DNA of 64,000 nucleotides from Stichopus chloronotus (lineage: Eukaryota > Echinodermata > Holothuroidea > Aspidochirotida > Stichopodidae): NCBI GenBank assembly GCA_021234535.1, contig CM037842.1:8363361-8427360 (forward strand). The letters are read 5' to 3'. The notes under the pieces are model-generated. The model saw only the letters and a list, made by a program, of their open reading frames with translations, did not search any database and had not been told where the DNA came from. Made by a program: the position numbers and the translations under genes. This document shows positions 44,407 through 57,420 of the stretch, piece after piece (position 1 is the stretch's first letter; the number at the start of each line of letters is the position of its first letter).

Positions 44407-46526
44407 TTACTAGTTTTAGACATCAGCTGTTCAGTCTTCCTCCTACACAAAAACTACCCTTCATTCGAGGAATATAGATACACTGCCTTGAGAGACAAAC
44501 ACATTCACAAAATATTCTCCCAGCAAAACAAAACCAAAAAAAGAAAGAAAGAAAAAAAGCAGCTTCCAAGTCTTATTATGAACTGTGTTGTCTGTAGATA
44601 GACAGCTGTTTTTTTAGGATGGAATTTTTTGGAGTCAATTTAAGTCAGTTGCCTGCTATTATGAATCATTTAAAGAAAGATTACAGCTGAGAAAGTAAAG
44701 TATGTGTAACTTCTTTCTCTTAGAAACAACTATCCTCTTTCAAGGAGGACAGGGATTCCAGGGAAGGAGTTAAGTATAAAGTAATCAACAATATAGAAAG
44801 TTTTGCCACCACCATATAATTCATCTACTCCTTTACGACTTTTTACTAATTTGCTTTTGAAATTGGTACTTTGAGAACACCTTTACTGTACATGAACTGA
44901 CAAAATGAGCTGATGAGCTCAGAAATATTGCGAGGAGTAGGAATTGTATTCCCATATTTAGGGCATATGTGTGGTAGCGTATGGTAGCACAGGTGTGTTG
45001 TTGGATTGCACATGTGGATGTTACAGGTACTTTTTTTTTTCATTCTTTTCACCTTCGAGAAAACATAATGAAGATATACCGCTTGAGCTTGCACACATCA
45101 TTAATGAAAAATAAAATTAGAATGTATTCACCCTGAGATCTTTGTTGATAAAACCAACCAAAAAAGTAAAATTAAAACCTTGTTTCAGTGTTTTTGTTAT
45201 AGCCTACTTCATTGCAATAATGCAAGCATTAGTAATGGATTGCTGTTAGAAAGTAAAAAGAAACTGGTTAAAGTGTAAACAAAATCTATTTTTCATAAAC
45301 TGTACATCTGCGTTCTCCTTTAAACCAATCGTGATCAAAGCTGCAGTGATTGAAATGCAAACCGATGGGCGGATGGAGGAGGTGACTACCGAAGCCGAAC
45401 ACCAGACCGGAGGGTAATGAAGTGTGCAGTTTTGATGGAATCTTGGCATGCCAGAGAAAGATAATCTCCTTGTATGTATATGTACACGTGTGTCTGTATA
45501 CCGAAAGATTCCCCTGGTACAAGTAAGATAGAACAGACTTGCTTTAAAAATTGTTTCCATTTCCCCTAACCCGTTGCAGCAGGTAATCCTGAATGGGTTG
45601 TAGAAGAATTTATGAGGATATTTGGAATGAAGTTGGAAGTCAGCTAGAGCCTACAGTAGGATGCAGGAGAAACACAACAGACAAACACAGCATTTCTCCG
45701 GTTCTGTTCATGCACCGTCTCGACAATCTCGAGCAAAAACAGGCCCCCATCATTTCGCGTCTCCTCGGACGTCAGTTTAAAAGGACAACAAGAATCGATT
45801 TTCTTTCCTCAAATCAATTCAGATTTTGATAGGCAAAGCAACATGCCCTACATCAACTAATAAAGAGTTCTAAAGGAAATAAAATGCACCACTTCTGTTT
45901 TTTTTTCCTTGTCTTGTCTAAAATTGTTTGGAAATGGTATGACTGATGTAAACTAATATGATTCATAATAAAGTGAGGTGTCTTTAGAATGTAGCGGGTT
46001 CAGATGAAGACAAAACCGGATGGTTGGGAAATGTAACCCAATCTCTCGTTTGTTTCTCTGGACTGACAGAGCATTTGTTCTTCTTTACTCCTTTTAAGGA
46101 AAATAATAGTGTGACATTGATTGTGACAGCTACCACATGAATAATTATTACACTGTAACATTTGTGTTGAATTTCCTATTTCTGCTACATTTAATTGAAA
46201 TTACCAATGTGTCACTAACCATTATTCATAGCAAAGGCTTTTAAAGATCTGCGCAGCTCCTATATCTATAACAAGTGTAGTATTTTTTTTCCTGTAAGAA
46301 TGCAGGAAACCTCCATTCTTTACCCCCTCCCCAAGAAAAATGTGGGGAACCCCTCTCCTAAAAAGTGAATGAAGAGTATGGGGGTCGTTCGTGGGGCACC
46401 GTTTGTGCTGAGGGTTCCATGGGCTCACACTACATGCTGCATGTGGCCCACTCTCTAATCTGACCCTACAGTAAATGCAAACTGTAATTTATGTGTAAGC
46501 TAGTGGTGCTTGTCATATGTACTTTA
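44407..46526. other. Non-coding sequence, nothing specific seen
   Basis: AT-rich DNA. Minus frames at 44846-45094 and 45246-45560 are Cys/His/Tyr-rich without splice support; 45593-45829 on the plus strand is similar. No gene is supported. Confidence 0.4.
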
Positions 46527-46874
46527 AAGGGAAATAGGGCGTTTGTCTTAGAGAAGACATCCATATTTTTGAAACCAATGTTTGTGGACACAGAATGATA
46601 GATTATTCAAAATAAGGAAGGACAGTAGCCTTCTCTTCAAGAAATAAGCTCCTCGCAGATAGAAATTCAGTTATTTCTTGCTCAACACTAATTTTTTTCA
46701 CCCAAACTTTTCAAAATTCAAATGATGCATCTTCCATTACTCATCACATGCATAATGTTTCGAGGAGATGAAGCTTTGGTAGATGTTTATTGATGAGACT
46801 GAATGGTTTAACAATGATTACTGCTTTTTTCTTTAGTAGTCATGCTGGTGTATTCTAAACGCCCTATTTCCCTT
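46527..46874. mobile_element. MITE with 18-base perfect terminal inverted repeats
   Basis: AAGGGAAATAGGGCGTTT at 46527-46544 and its exact reverse complement at 46857-46874 bound 348 bases with no coding capacity. If the element starts one base in, it is flanked by TTAA (46524-46527) and TCAA (46874-46877), a possible TTAA target duplication with one mutation, as in piggyBac-like MITEs. The ends do not start with CCC as piggyBac ends usually do, so the superfamily is open. Confidence 0.75.
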
Positions 46875-47963
46875 CAACTGTTGGTATATTTAGGCTGCTT
46901 ACATTGTTCAGCTGTGTCAGTCTCGTGGCTTATGTTAATCTGGAGCCGGTTTGAAGAGCTATTTTGCAATTTTCAGATTAGCCTTGCAAGTCAGGGTTCC
47001 CATGGCCTGGAAAAGTCATGAAAAAGTAATAATTTTCAGTTTCCAGGTTTGGACAAGCCTTGTCATTTTGCAAAAATGACCGCAGTCATCACATAGTGAT
47101 TGAATTTAAAACAGACTTCTGCTATTTTGAACAAGTTGGATTTACTGTCTATCAGGATCATTGCGCCATTATTGATCGATCAAATTCTCTCTAGTTTAGT
47201 CATGAAATATACACTGTATCAATATGTCTAATAAAATTGATGACATAGTTATGGGAAAGTCATGTAGTTTCATTTTCATGAAGGTAGCAGGAACCAGCTG
47301 CTGTGTTTAACACTGTCTCAGTTAGAACGTCTTGTGATGGCATTGAACAGTAACATCTGATAAGCCTACACCAAGATCCAGAGTTCAGTCATATGGGAGC
47401 TTTTTGCACAGTTTTACCTGTCAGAACCCCAGCAATGCATTGGATTTGATCAGATTTTTCAATAAAGGCATAAATGAGTCTTTTAAAACGGGCAAATTTT
47501 ACATACTTTCTGTGTTGCGGTAGATTGGTTTCCCTCAATGTTCGTACTGACTTTGCAAAGCGAGAATCTCAGTGACTAGTGACGATTACAATCACCAATG
47601 AACATGCATCTTGATGCAGGAATATATACAATCACTGTCACTGTACACGTGAACAAAATTTTTGAACAAGTCGTGGTGATCGTCGCAAAATTTTGCAACA
47701 AAATCCGATGAGATGCCTTGGGAAGTATACATGCTCATCTGTGGCTTTGATTACAAATACGGTAAGTTACAGTTTCACATTAGTATTAGTTTCCACAAAA
47801 GTGAAGCTTAAGTTGTGAACCCAGTCTGCCAGCATGCTTATATGAAATTTATCAATCTCTCCTGCGTTGCGAAGTATTACGGGAATTGATTAATTTGTCT
47901 CAACATGTAGGCATGTACGGTGTTTTGCAACATTCTTGGTCAGTACAACAAATCAGTGCAGCT
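46875..47963. other. Non-coding; one donor-bounded start-like frame
   Basis: ATGCCTTGGG (near 47713) opens 16 codons (MPWEVYMLICGFDYKY) that end at a consensus donor ACG|GTAAGT near 47761. No acceptor or promoter precedes it. It may be a first coding exon or chance. Nothing else was seen. Confidence 0.2.
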
Positions 47964-48141
47964 AGGCATAAATTTGTAGAAAGAGGCATATTAACTCAAG
48001 GGGCATAAATTTGTAGAAAGGGGCATAAATATATGTTGACAGGGGCAAAAATATATGTTGACAGGGGCAAAAATATATGTTGACAGGGGCAAACATATAT
48101 GTTGACAAGGGCAAAAATTTGTAGAAAAGCGCATAAATTTG
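47964..48141. repeat. Two-type tandem repeat, GGGGCATAAAT family
   Basis: Units of two kinds alternate: GGGGCATAAATTTGTAGAAA (about 20 bases) on both sides, and GGGGCAAAAATATATGTTGA plus CA (22 bases) four to five times in the middle. The inner units are almost identical, the outer ones diverged, which suggests expansion from the centre. Confidence 0.9.
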
Positions 48142-51100
48142 AAGAATTGGAGGGTGTCAGATTTCTACAGTGCATTGCTTGAAGGTACCTAGAATATCAT
48201 CTCATCAGAATGATAATTTCACAGATTGAGTAGATACATCATATCACCTGCAGGATTTGTGCCAAGGGATTGTTGATTCCTTTTATCATGCCTTGTCAAA
48301 TCTTCAAAACTATTTATCAGCCAGCTCCCTCCCATGTCTAAAACTTATTTCACAGACAAATGTTTAAAGTTTGGAAACACACACTACCGTTTGCTTGTTT
48401 CGAACAATGGCCATCTGTTCGGTCAGTGCATCGACCTGTAATCATCTCTAAGCTTCCACAAACTGCAAATGGTAATAAAAACTTTTAAAATGTGGTTGAA
48501 AAAGGATAGTCCTCTATCAATCAGCTCAATTTATTTCCACTTTATTGTTGTTGATATCTTTTACAAATTTATTAAACTGCTCACCACTGATCTTCCCAAC
48601 TATGCTACAAAATCACAATCCCTCTCAATAGTTTGTCAATGCCCTGTTAAACCCAAATCCCACCACCATTTAAAAAAAACAACAACAAAAAAAAAAAAAC
48701 ACCGACATAAACACTGCAAATCTTAGTAGTTCCAATCACCTTTCCTTTTCCCAAGATATCCTACTCTTGTCATTGTAAATTAGGGGAAATAGTTTTCCCT
48801 GGCTTGTCATCGTGTCCTGACCCCTTTCTAGCGGGTAATGGTTTGATCATAAAGTATTTATTAGTACTACCTCTCTGTTGCCTGATTACCAGAGTGTCTT
48901 AAATTTGTATTTCTGGGTTTGTCTTTTTTATCGCAGTGTTTGGGTGGCAGCTACCGCCATATATCCCTCTTCCCTCTGACAATTTACGACCCATGTCAGT
49001 TCACATCAGAAGATGAACCGTTGACAGAGTCCCTCCAATTTATGTCAACATGTTGGCTCAGACAGGGGGGAGAGAAGATTTAGGAGGGAGAGAGAGAGAG
49101 CTGTTATGGAATATCGCCCAACATTCATGCAGGTGCCTGGTTTATGTAACGGTCTGCATTTGGAATGGAAACGATAAGACAGAATGCATGGCCTGGCTGT
49201 CAACCCTCTCTCTACTCTTTCTCACTGTATTTTAAGGTGCTAATTTGCAGTAATTAAGTTAGTAGAGTCTAATAGCCTCTTACAATTGATCAACTCCGTG
49301 CTCACAAATCTCCCGGAGACAGCCAGCTGCATCATGAGTGAAAAGCATAGCGACACACTCCGTGAACAATTATGCCACTCGACTGTTATACCAAGATAGA
49401 GGGCAGTCCCAACGGGGACCCCAGCAGTGACACAGTTTCTCAAAATGTAAACAAAGACGTAAATACGAAATATGTATTAAAAGAAAGGATGGACAACTTT
49501 GAGACAAAGGACTGAACAGCCCTCTGGTGGTGTTGGGGAAGGGAATAAGTTGAGTTGTTGAGGATGGTTGGGGATTGGGGATCAGCGAGGAGGTAAACCT
49601 GCTATGCTTTGGATGATCAATAATTTAAAGCTATTTCATAATTTCTGTTAAACAAGTTACTCTAGCATCAGGCAAAGTTATTGACAATTAGGGGGAACCC
49701 TTACTGTAGACCCCTCCATCAGGCGGGCAATCTATCGGCGGCGTCCCAACTAAAGGGAAAAAAAAAAAACTGGGTATGCCACTGCCATTGACACTTTAGG
49801 AGACAGCTGACAACACCATACAAAAAAGGAGAAAAAGAGAGAGAGAGAGAGAGAAAAAAAAAAGAAAGTGCCCTCAGCATGTCACAAAGATACATTTTTC
49901 AGACACCAAGACAGAGGGAGAATAGGTCACAAAACAAAAAAAAACAAAAAAAAAAAAAGGAAAAAAAAGGGAAGCTGCTTACAGTATTTTTCTCTGAATT
50001 ACACAAAAGTTGAAAACAGAATTTGTTATTATAAAGTGTCAATAATGGGGGAGGAGGGGGGGTGTAGGCTCCTGAGTAGTACAGGTGTCTCCTTTGGTGT
50101 CAATCTAGCTCCAGAATGCCTTCTTCTGTTCTCGATCATGCCTGTCAGGCAAAATTCCAGCCATAGTTTTGAGGAGTTTCAGCCACACCATTTTTTTTGT
50201 GTGTGTGTGTGTGTGTCTTAGAAGAGACGCATGCTGCCAGCACATCTCACCGATCAGGAATGTTGAAGAAAGCGATGATGTTTTTTTTTTTTTTGGTTGC
50301 TTTTTGTTTTTTTCTGTTGCTTTTTTTTTTATTGTGGCATGTTTACCCACAGTACACAGAATGTATCTTGCTTACAGGTACCCATAGGTTTCTTTGAACA
50401 GTGGAGAGAATTTTCGCAAAATCGTACTGCTGTAGCTCACAAAATACAGAATACGGGGTTTACTTTGTGTGAGTTGGGATCATGTCATCCAAATACTGCT
50501 TTGGCCATCATCATGCACACTGTATGAAGTACATGACCATAGATATTATTTTGGAACTAGTCTTTTGTGTTTAGTATTTTAATGATGCAGAGCCCAAAAC
50601 TGCAGGACTTTGACTGGCAATAATTTAGGTAACTGATTTTAAGGCAAGAAAAAAAGAAAAAGAAAAGTGTGCTTGCAATGTTTGCATAGAACAGGGGAGT
50701 GGTAAGGTTCATTGACAAAAACCTACAGCTGATCGCTAATGTAGTCTTGTTGTGCTATGTATGGACCTATGCAAAGTAGGTACTACATAGCTTGAAGGGA
50801 ATAAACAGTCGTCCCTACTTTATTTTGAAAAATCACCAAAATCTTGTACTTCTCTCCTCATTTCTCTTATGAAGTACTGTATTACTTATAATCTTATTGG
50901 ATATCAGTACTCAGAAAGGTGAAAGCAACAACAGAAATGATATCACATATATGCCAATCTTTTTTTTCCTTTTTATTTGTCGATCTGCAGTGAACGAACA
51001 TTGTTTTTTGTTGATCTCTGTATGTATTGCCAATATCATAAAGGTTCTGTAAAACCTTTCCACAATAACTGCTTGATTTTCAAAACTGTGCTCATTGTTT

Positions 51101-51239
51101 CAGTTGGTGTAGTTTATTTTTTGCAGTTATGTGTCCCCAACCTCAAAACATAAGTTGAACTGGTAATTAGGTTTCTCCAAATGTATATGTAATGGCCTCC
51201 TCTTCACAACTTGCTATTCCCTCTTCTAAAGAACATGTG
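48142..51239. other. Non-coding sequence with A-rich and purine tracts
   Basis: Simple tracts lie at 48672-48701, 49746-49770, 49836-49866 and 49935-49972, (TG)n at 50200-50216 and poly-T at 50280-50294. A 67-codon minus frame at 49240-49443 (GVPVGTALYLGITVEW...) is composition-balanced but its splice sites are weak. Nothing firm. Confidence 0.4.
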
Positions 51240-51570
51240 AACAGAGATGTTAATTAATTTGAATGCTACCATAGATAAGGCTGCAATTTATTCCTCGTGA
51301 GTGTAATGCACACGTTCGTGCTTGTGCAGTGTATTGCCCACGACTTTGACCGACTGCCCAATCAGTAGAGTAGAGAGCTAATTGCTTTTGAAATCGTTTT
51401 CAAAATTTTTATCCTCTGTTTGCTGAACATCAAATGCATTTTAAATTGGTAATGCATACACCGATTAAGACATCAATAAGGGATTGAACCATGTAGCAGA
51501 CATGGATATGCCCTAGCTGTTTTGAAATTTGATGTCATTTGCATTTGAAGGGAAAAATACGCAATGCAGT
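51240..51570. promoter_or_regulatory. Enhancer-like unique segment
   Basis: TTAATTAATTTGAATG, a GATAAGG GATA-type site, GAGCTAATTGC and the octamer ATTTGCAT (51537-51544) occur within about 300 bases of non-repetitive DNA. The combination resembles a developmental enhancer. This is motif-based inference only. Confidence 0.28.
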
Positions 51571-54336
51571 CGATAAACATCCGTGACATATCCACTGCCA
51601 AGAGATGTATTTGAACAGATAATTTAGCCCTGGAGCTGCAGGGACCAGGGTATGAGCAACGTGGGGTAAAGATTTAGTGGGCGAGAGGACAAGAGGTAAC
51701 TGAAAGCAATATTAATGAAACATTCAATGTTTTTTTTTTTTTTTAACTGGTGTCGGGTTGAGAGTCACTTCTGAAGGCATGTTCATCCCATTTCTCGCAT
51801 CTCGCTTTAATTAAGGAAGAATAAAAAACAAAACAAAGAGGGATGGTTTGTTCCTCTTTCTCTCTTCTTGTGAAGATATCTACAGATGCAATCTTTTCGA
51901 AGTCAAATGAACCAACAAATATAAGTATTCTCAATTTATAGGTAAACATTTTCCCCATATGAAGTTCTTCCATACCATTTAAATAGCACACACTGTATCT
52001 GGTACGACGATCAAATCACCATTTCAAGTATTTATTCGCCAACTTTCAAACAACTGATGTAATAGTTCATCTTCTGTGTTTATACAGCCTGACCTCTGAG
52101 GCTGAGATTCCTCTGTAAGAGGGTCCGGCATTGACCCCCCAGCATGGGGCTTTAAGGGGGACAGCCAACCTCCTAATGAAAATTGTTCCCCTCTGAAATA
52201 ACAGCCACCACCCTACAAAATTCTCCTTCCCTACAAAATCTCTGTTTGGCCTTCGAAAACAAGTGGAAAATAGGTCACTGATGTTACAAGTGGAGCGAAA
52301 TATTGTCTCTAAGTCAAACCCATTTAGCGTCATTTACCACAATTATCAAAACATTATTTGGTATTTGATTGTACCCTCCTCTCAGACCCCTCCATGGTGA
52401 TCTCTTTGTACACGTGCTTCGGGCTTGCTCACTCTCCCCCACCCCCAACACCCCCTCCCCCTCACTGGAAAAGCTGTTAAGAATGCTACAATACAGGAGA
52501 CAACGCTGAGACACACTTTTTATGTAGAACTTTGTAATACGATGCAGATGAAAGTCAATACGATTATTGTTGTCGCTTCATGTGTTGACTTAATTCGCCT
52601 CTTGGCATATGAATGGATGTACATGTTACCATGGATACATGAGGTTTTGTTAACTGTTTTAATTTTACATCCTCTAAATGTATTACCTTCCTGTCCTTGC
52701 TTCCCTGGGAGCACTGGCATAGAATTGTATTCACCATGTTGTATAAAATATCAAGGTTGTCTTTAACTGGGAGAAGATCAACTCAAAAAACGAGACAGCA
52801 AAGAAATTCGACTGATTTATCCATGGATTTGAGACCACTGCGCATTTCTAAGACTTAATTAATGTTATTTGACATTTTCTACCCTTAATTTGGACTAATT
52901 CTCTAGGGATGTGCTTCTCAAATTTGTACCTTAGAAAAGAAAAACCTAGGAACAAATTCAGCACAAGAAATCAACCGTGGTCGTAAGGCCAATACTTCAC
53001 GATGTGGTATTAAGTTAACCAAGATACGCTGATGTTGCGCTTCCTTTAATCTGAGATATCTCCCTAAATAAGGTTGATTAGCATTTACATTTACCCCTCA
53101 AAAGAAAATAAAAACTTGTTAAGAATGTTTTTTTTTTTTTTTATTAATTCCCTAAACATGCACATGACAAGCTTACACTGCTTATCTCTGCATGGATGTC
53201 TCCCTGGATTTAATAAGTAGTACTGGAACCTGAAGCGAATTTCTTTCTGATAGCCTTCCAAATTAAAGCCAATAAAATTCCTGTTCCGGGACAGTCCCGT
53301 GGGGTTTCCATCCCATCTTCAAGTGGCTGGTGAGGAGGTAAAAATATTTGCGTAAGAGAGAGGGCCTGCTGGATTTGCCACGTTTTTTAGTCACAGCCAG
53401 CAGACTCGATTTTTCTCAAAAAGGGAAGCCCCTCGGTCACACGACGCAAACAAAAACAAGAAGAAAATGAAATCATTAAGAGAAAGAAAGAAATGTAGGG
53501 TGCCCCTAAATATGTGTGAAAATTGAGCAGGCAACTCAACGACTGTAGTAATTTGAAGGTAAATTATAAAAGTGCTGTTTGGTCATATTTCTCTGAGGTT
53601 TTCAGAATGTAGGAAGGTTAGAGGATTACCCTTCGATGTGGCCATATGTGACAAATAAATGCTGAAGTTAAAGACAAGTGCACGTACAATTTAATCATTG
53701 TAAGTGCTCGTTCTTTTTCAAGGTCATGTCAGCCGTCGACAGGGTGAAACATACCGCTTCCATGTATATTTTGGTACTCTAGAGGAGAAAGGGGGGGGGG
53801 GGGGGAGGAGGAGTTGAGAGGAAAGTGAATGCACAAAATGCTCTCCCAGATATCTGAAAACCCTGCCAAGGATTGTTAAACTCTAAACTTTAAATGAGCC
53901 ATTAACTACAATCAGGTATACTGTAAATTGTATACCCAAACAAATGAATAATTTGCAATGTGCTCTCTTGATCGACCACTTCACACTGTCCCTTCTCCCT
54001 CATGTAACTGTTTGCATTGCAGTATGTTTCTTGCCATCTAGTATGTGGCAGCTGTTAGGCAAGAGGGTGACGAAAGAGAGAAGACAAAATAACAGTAGAG
54101 ATGTATGGACATGCTGATTCCCACTGTCTGTGTCTGTCCGTCTGTCCGTCCATCCATCCTTCCATCCGTCTGTCCCAATAGATAACCACCAATGGAAAAT
54201 CATTCATAGCCAGTAGCATACAGTATTTATAACTCGTCCGCGATGAGAGAAAAAAAAAAAGAAGTGACTCACTCCTGTCTACCACCAACCAGTCAAGAAT
54301 CAAATTGTGTTTGCCTAACAGTTCAAGACCACTTAC
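51571..54336. other. Non-coding sequence, nothing firm
   Basis: Poly-T at 51729-51744 and 53128-53142, poly-G at 53790-53806. Minus frames at 52067-52333 and 51743-51991 lack splice sites and domains. A balanced block at 53220-53440 may be a conserved element. Confidence 0.4.
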
Positions 54337-54459
54337 CAGCATTTACAAAGCAAACAGAATGAACATTTGCACTCCTACATATCAGGTGTGAATTAACCTC
54401 CTCATTAGCTGTGTGTGTAAACTTCCAGGTAACCGTCAGAGGGACTCTGTCAACATTTG
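54337..54459 (-). CDS. Candidate internal exon, phase 1-1
   Basis: On the minus strand an acceptor (TCTGTGATCACAG) opens at 54459 and a strong donor GCTG|GTAAGTGG closes at 54337. The 123 bases read 40 codons between the two split codons, for example VPLTVTWKFTHTANEE and SHLICRSANVHSVCF. Both borders are phase 1, the symmetric pattern of shuffled extracellular modules, and the two Cys with a beta-strand-like start could suit a small extracellular domain. No family was recognised and no partner exon was found. It is one of the few candidates with both splice sites. Confidence 0.3.
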
Positions 54460-55849
54460 CTGTGATCACAGATAAGCAGTGCAGCATGAGTGAAAAAGAA
54501 TTGGAACATTTGTAACCCAGCTGAGATTTTTTAAGCCACTTCAAAAGTTACAGCATCGAACCTGAGAGACGGAAGAATACGTGTACAGTGTACATGTGGT
54601 GCTTGCAATGGTCTTTTTTTTCCTTTGATTTTTACTCTTTTTTCCCACAATTTTTCAGATTTTTGCACACATCTGGATACTAAAGGGTCCAGCACTGTGT
54701 ATATCATGCCCATAAAGAAAAACCAAGATGAACCCCAGTATTCATTGCATCAATCCTCTCAACTGCAGTGATGGTGATAATATCAGTCAGTTCAGAGAGA
54801 AATGAAACTTTTGTCGAGCTAGTTTCTGCTCTTCCAAGTTAATCTCAGAAGTTAATAGGACAATGGCATACGGTACACTAGATCTGTGTATTAAATGGCT
54901 CATTGACAGAGAAAAATATAGACTGTACCTTGATGATCTGAGGTAGCAAAAAAAAAGTAGAAGTATGATATATGTTGAATGTGACGGTAGTGGAAGTTGA
55001 AACGTATTTGACGAGCAGACAATCTTTCTACGAGTAAATTCTCATCTGTGCCATATGTAACCCTGCTAATGCTAGACATACACACAGACAAATCAGTAAC
55101 CTCAAAGATATATTTGCAAAGGTCTATAGACGACTGAGTTTGCCTTGGACGACGATGACTACGCTCGGTGATTTAATGCTCTGAAAACTCCCCCCCCCCC
55201 GTCAACTTGTAACCCATATATAGGAGGGGAGGGTTTGAAAACTTACCATTAAAGGAGTGTTTTATTTGTCACTGACTGAATTGGAGCCCATTCCGAAGTA
55301 TACTCAAGAAGACATGTCTGAATCCATTAACACAATTAAACTGTGTGCCATTAATGGGGACAGGTCAACAGTCTTCTACCTTTAAAATGTTGCAGTTATT
55401 TTGTTTTCTTTTATTTGATGGTTTCTGTCTGTCTTATTTCTTTGGGAGGGAGGGTTGTAGGGGATCGTAGAGGAGCCTGTTGTGTCGATCTGTACAACTG
55501 GACGTGGCTCCCTCTAATATTTGTAAACCATGGACATCCATGGAAAACCATGGAAATCCATATTAATAATACATAATAGTGGCTGGTCATGTTGTAACAC
55601 TGTCTGCACTGCCTGTTGCTTCCATCATGAGACAACTTGAGCTATGACAGCTAAAGAAGTTGAATATGGTGTTCAGGGGAGAGAGAGGGGTGGGGGATGT
55701 TTCTTGGAGGCATTTTAGTCATTCCCCAACAAACAATGTGATTGCCTATGCTACTCTTCACAACGTCTTGTTACATCGTGAGATTTTTGGTTTGTAATGT
55801 TGCTACAAACCCAAAGATGTCATTTTACCAATGTTATGTTTTCATCATA
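54460..55849. other. Non-coding with a short CCATGG repeat
   Basis: CCATGGACATCCATGGAAA and related units repeat at 55528-55562. An A-run lies at 54947-54955 and C10 near 55190. No gene is supported. Confidence 0.4.
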
Positions 55850-56060
55850 CATGCACAATTAAAGCTGCCAACCTCCCTAAACCCCCCATATCATAGATAA
55901 TTAACTGATGTCTCTGTTGCCAGCCTCAGTTTTTTGTTTGAAAATGAAATTAAGAGCTTTTGGGTCTTCCTGTCTCACAAGCATTAAATCATCATGCAAT
56001 GCTCTGGGGTTGGTAATTAGCAGTCATCATTATAACAAGCAAATTATCATGTTTACATTT
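55850..56060. promoter_or_regulatory. Enhancer-like unique segment
   Basis: GATAATTAACTG, GGTAATTAGCAG, CAAATTATCATG and GTTTACA (forkhead-type) sites lie within 200 bases of unique DNA. The pattern resembles a conserved regulatory element; there is no direct evidence. Confidence 0.25.
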
Positions 56061-57199
56061 CAGGTATGAGTGGTTTCTCTGAAAGATTTACAGGTAGGCA
56101 CTCATACCCATAAAAGACAAAAACACATGAAAAATATTCAGCTACATTAATGGTAATTTGCAGGGTTTGTCTTGATATTAAACAAACATCGCTGGAAAAT
56201 ATCCATATCTAGTTCCATGTTACAATGAGTCACCTGCCACGACTGCCTACCTTGACTGCCATGGTTGATAAGTACTTTTAGAACAGGTTAATAACAATAG
56301 GGATGATTGTTTCCAGTTTGCCAATGATCTTTACTTTGTTAGAGTGTTGTCTGTGCCATATACTAGCAGCTTTCAGTGTTTCCTCTCAGCATCACATTTG
56401 AAACGGTGAAAAGGTGTCTCAGTGCCCCCCCACCCCCCAAATTTGCAAGTATCGTCATGAGAATTTTGATTACGCTTCATTTTGTCCTTTTACGTTGTCA
56501 CACCTCTTGATTGAAGTTTCCTCAGACAGATGTATAGGATGGTTACGCTCAAAGGGGCTCATCAAGTTGATATTAATAAGTTTGCTGTGATTTTTAAGGG
56601 TGTAAACACATGAAAATACTTATAATAAGCATAATCAGTCAAATTTCACATCCAGTAGTTATGAAACATGTCAATTTTGGAAATTTTTTTATACATACCT
56701 GCACTGGTTGTGTGCATGTGAATAAGTACTAATATGAAAAGTGTCTTTATGAATTTTCCAAAAACCAAAATAAATCCTTATAATTACTCACTTGTAGATG
56801 TATGTGAAATATTGGGATTGTCTTAGTTTCAAGGCCATTTGTTAGTAGCAGTGTTGTGGAAACTTGACATGTTAAGAAAAATTAAGTGAATTTCATGAAC
56901 CAACCAAATGAGCCTCTCTTATGTATACACCCCATTCTCCTCTTGCCTCTGACTTGTCGTGAATATTTGTAAAAACCTTCACTATTGTCTATGAACATTC
57001 ATTGTTGCCGAAGGGAAGGATCGTGGGAGGCGTTGAAAGGAATCCTAAGTAAATCTCATGAACCGATTCTAAATTAATGGTTTATTCCATGAAGTACACA
57101 CTTCACTTGTAAACCCATCAAAAGGGAATCGGTGGCTACGTCGCTATGGGATGTTTTTGTGACTAAGGCCAGTACATAGCAGAGCTACCAATCAGGTGG
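56061..57199. other. Non-coding sequence, nothing specific seen
   Basis: AT-rich unique DNA with a C-run at 56425-56438. No repeat or exon. Confidence 0.4.
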
Positions 57200-57420
57200 A
57201 TAGAGTTGATTATGAATCAATTATCGTTTCACCGTAATTTCTCTCTCATCCACTTTCGTTGATCACGTTTTGTCCCCCAAATCATTGCACACTGGCCACA
57301 ATCACATAGCCATCAAGACCACTCACCTAGTCGCCAGCTCAATCCATTGCAACTGCCGTTTCTCCACAGATGGAGAGGAGGACACTAGCCTGTTTTTATT
57401 CCTTTCGGCATTAATTTGCA
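57200..57420. promoter_or_regulatory. Balanced unique segment, possible conserved element
   Basis: GTTGATTATGAATCAATTAT, several ACAAT-type and TGATC sites, and CCACAGATGGAGAG (E-box-like) occur in a low-repeat block of more even base content than its flanks. Conservation is a guess from texture. Confidence 0.22.

Noticed and set aside
47964..48141. CRISPR-like alternation of repeats
   Set aside because: Units are head-to-tail with no unique spacers, and the DNA is eukaryotic.
50169..50397. Overlapping Cys/Val/Phe-rich plus-strand frames
   Set aside because: Created by a (TG)n tract followed by long poly-T.
52067..52333. 88-codon minus-strand frame with balanced composition
   Set aside because: No acceptor or donor and no recognisable motif; length is within chance expectation.
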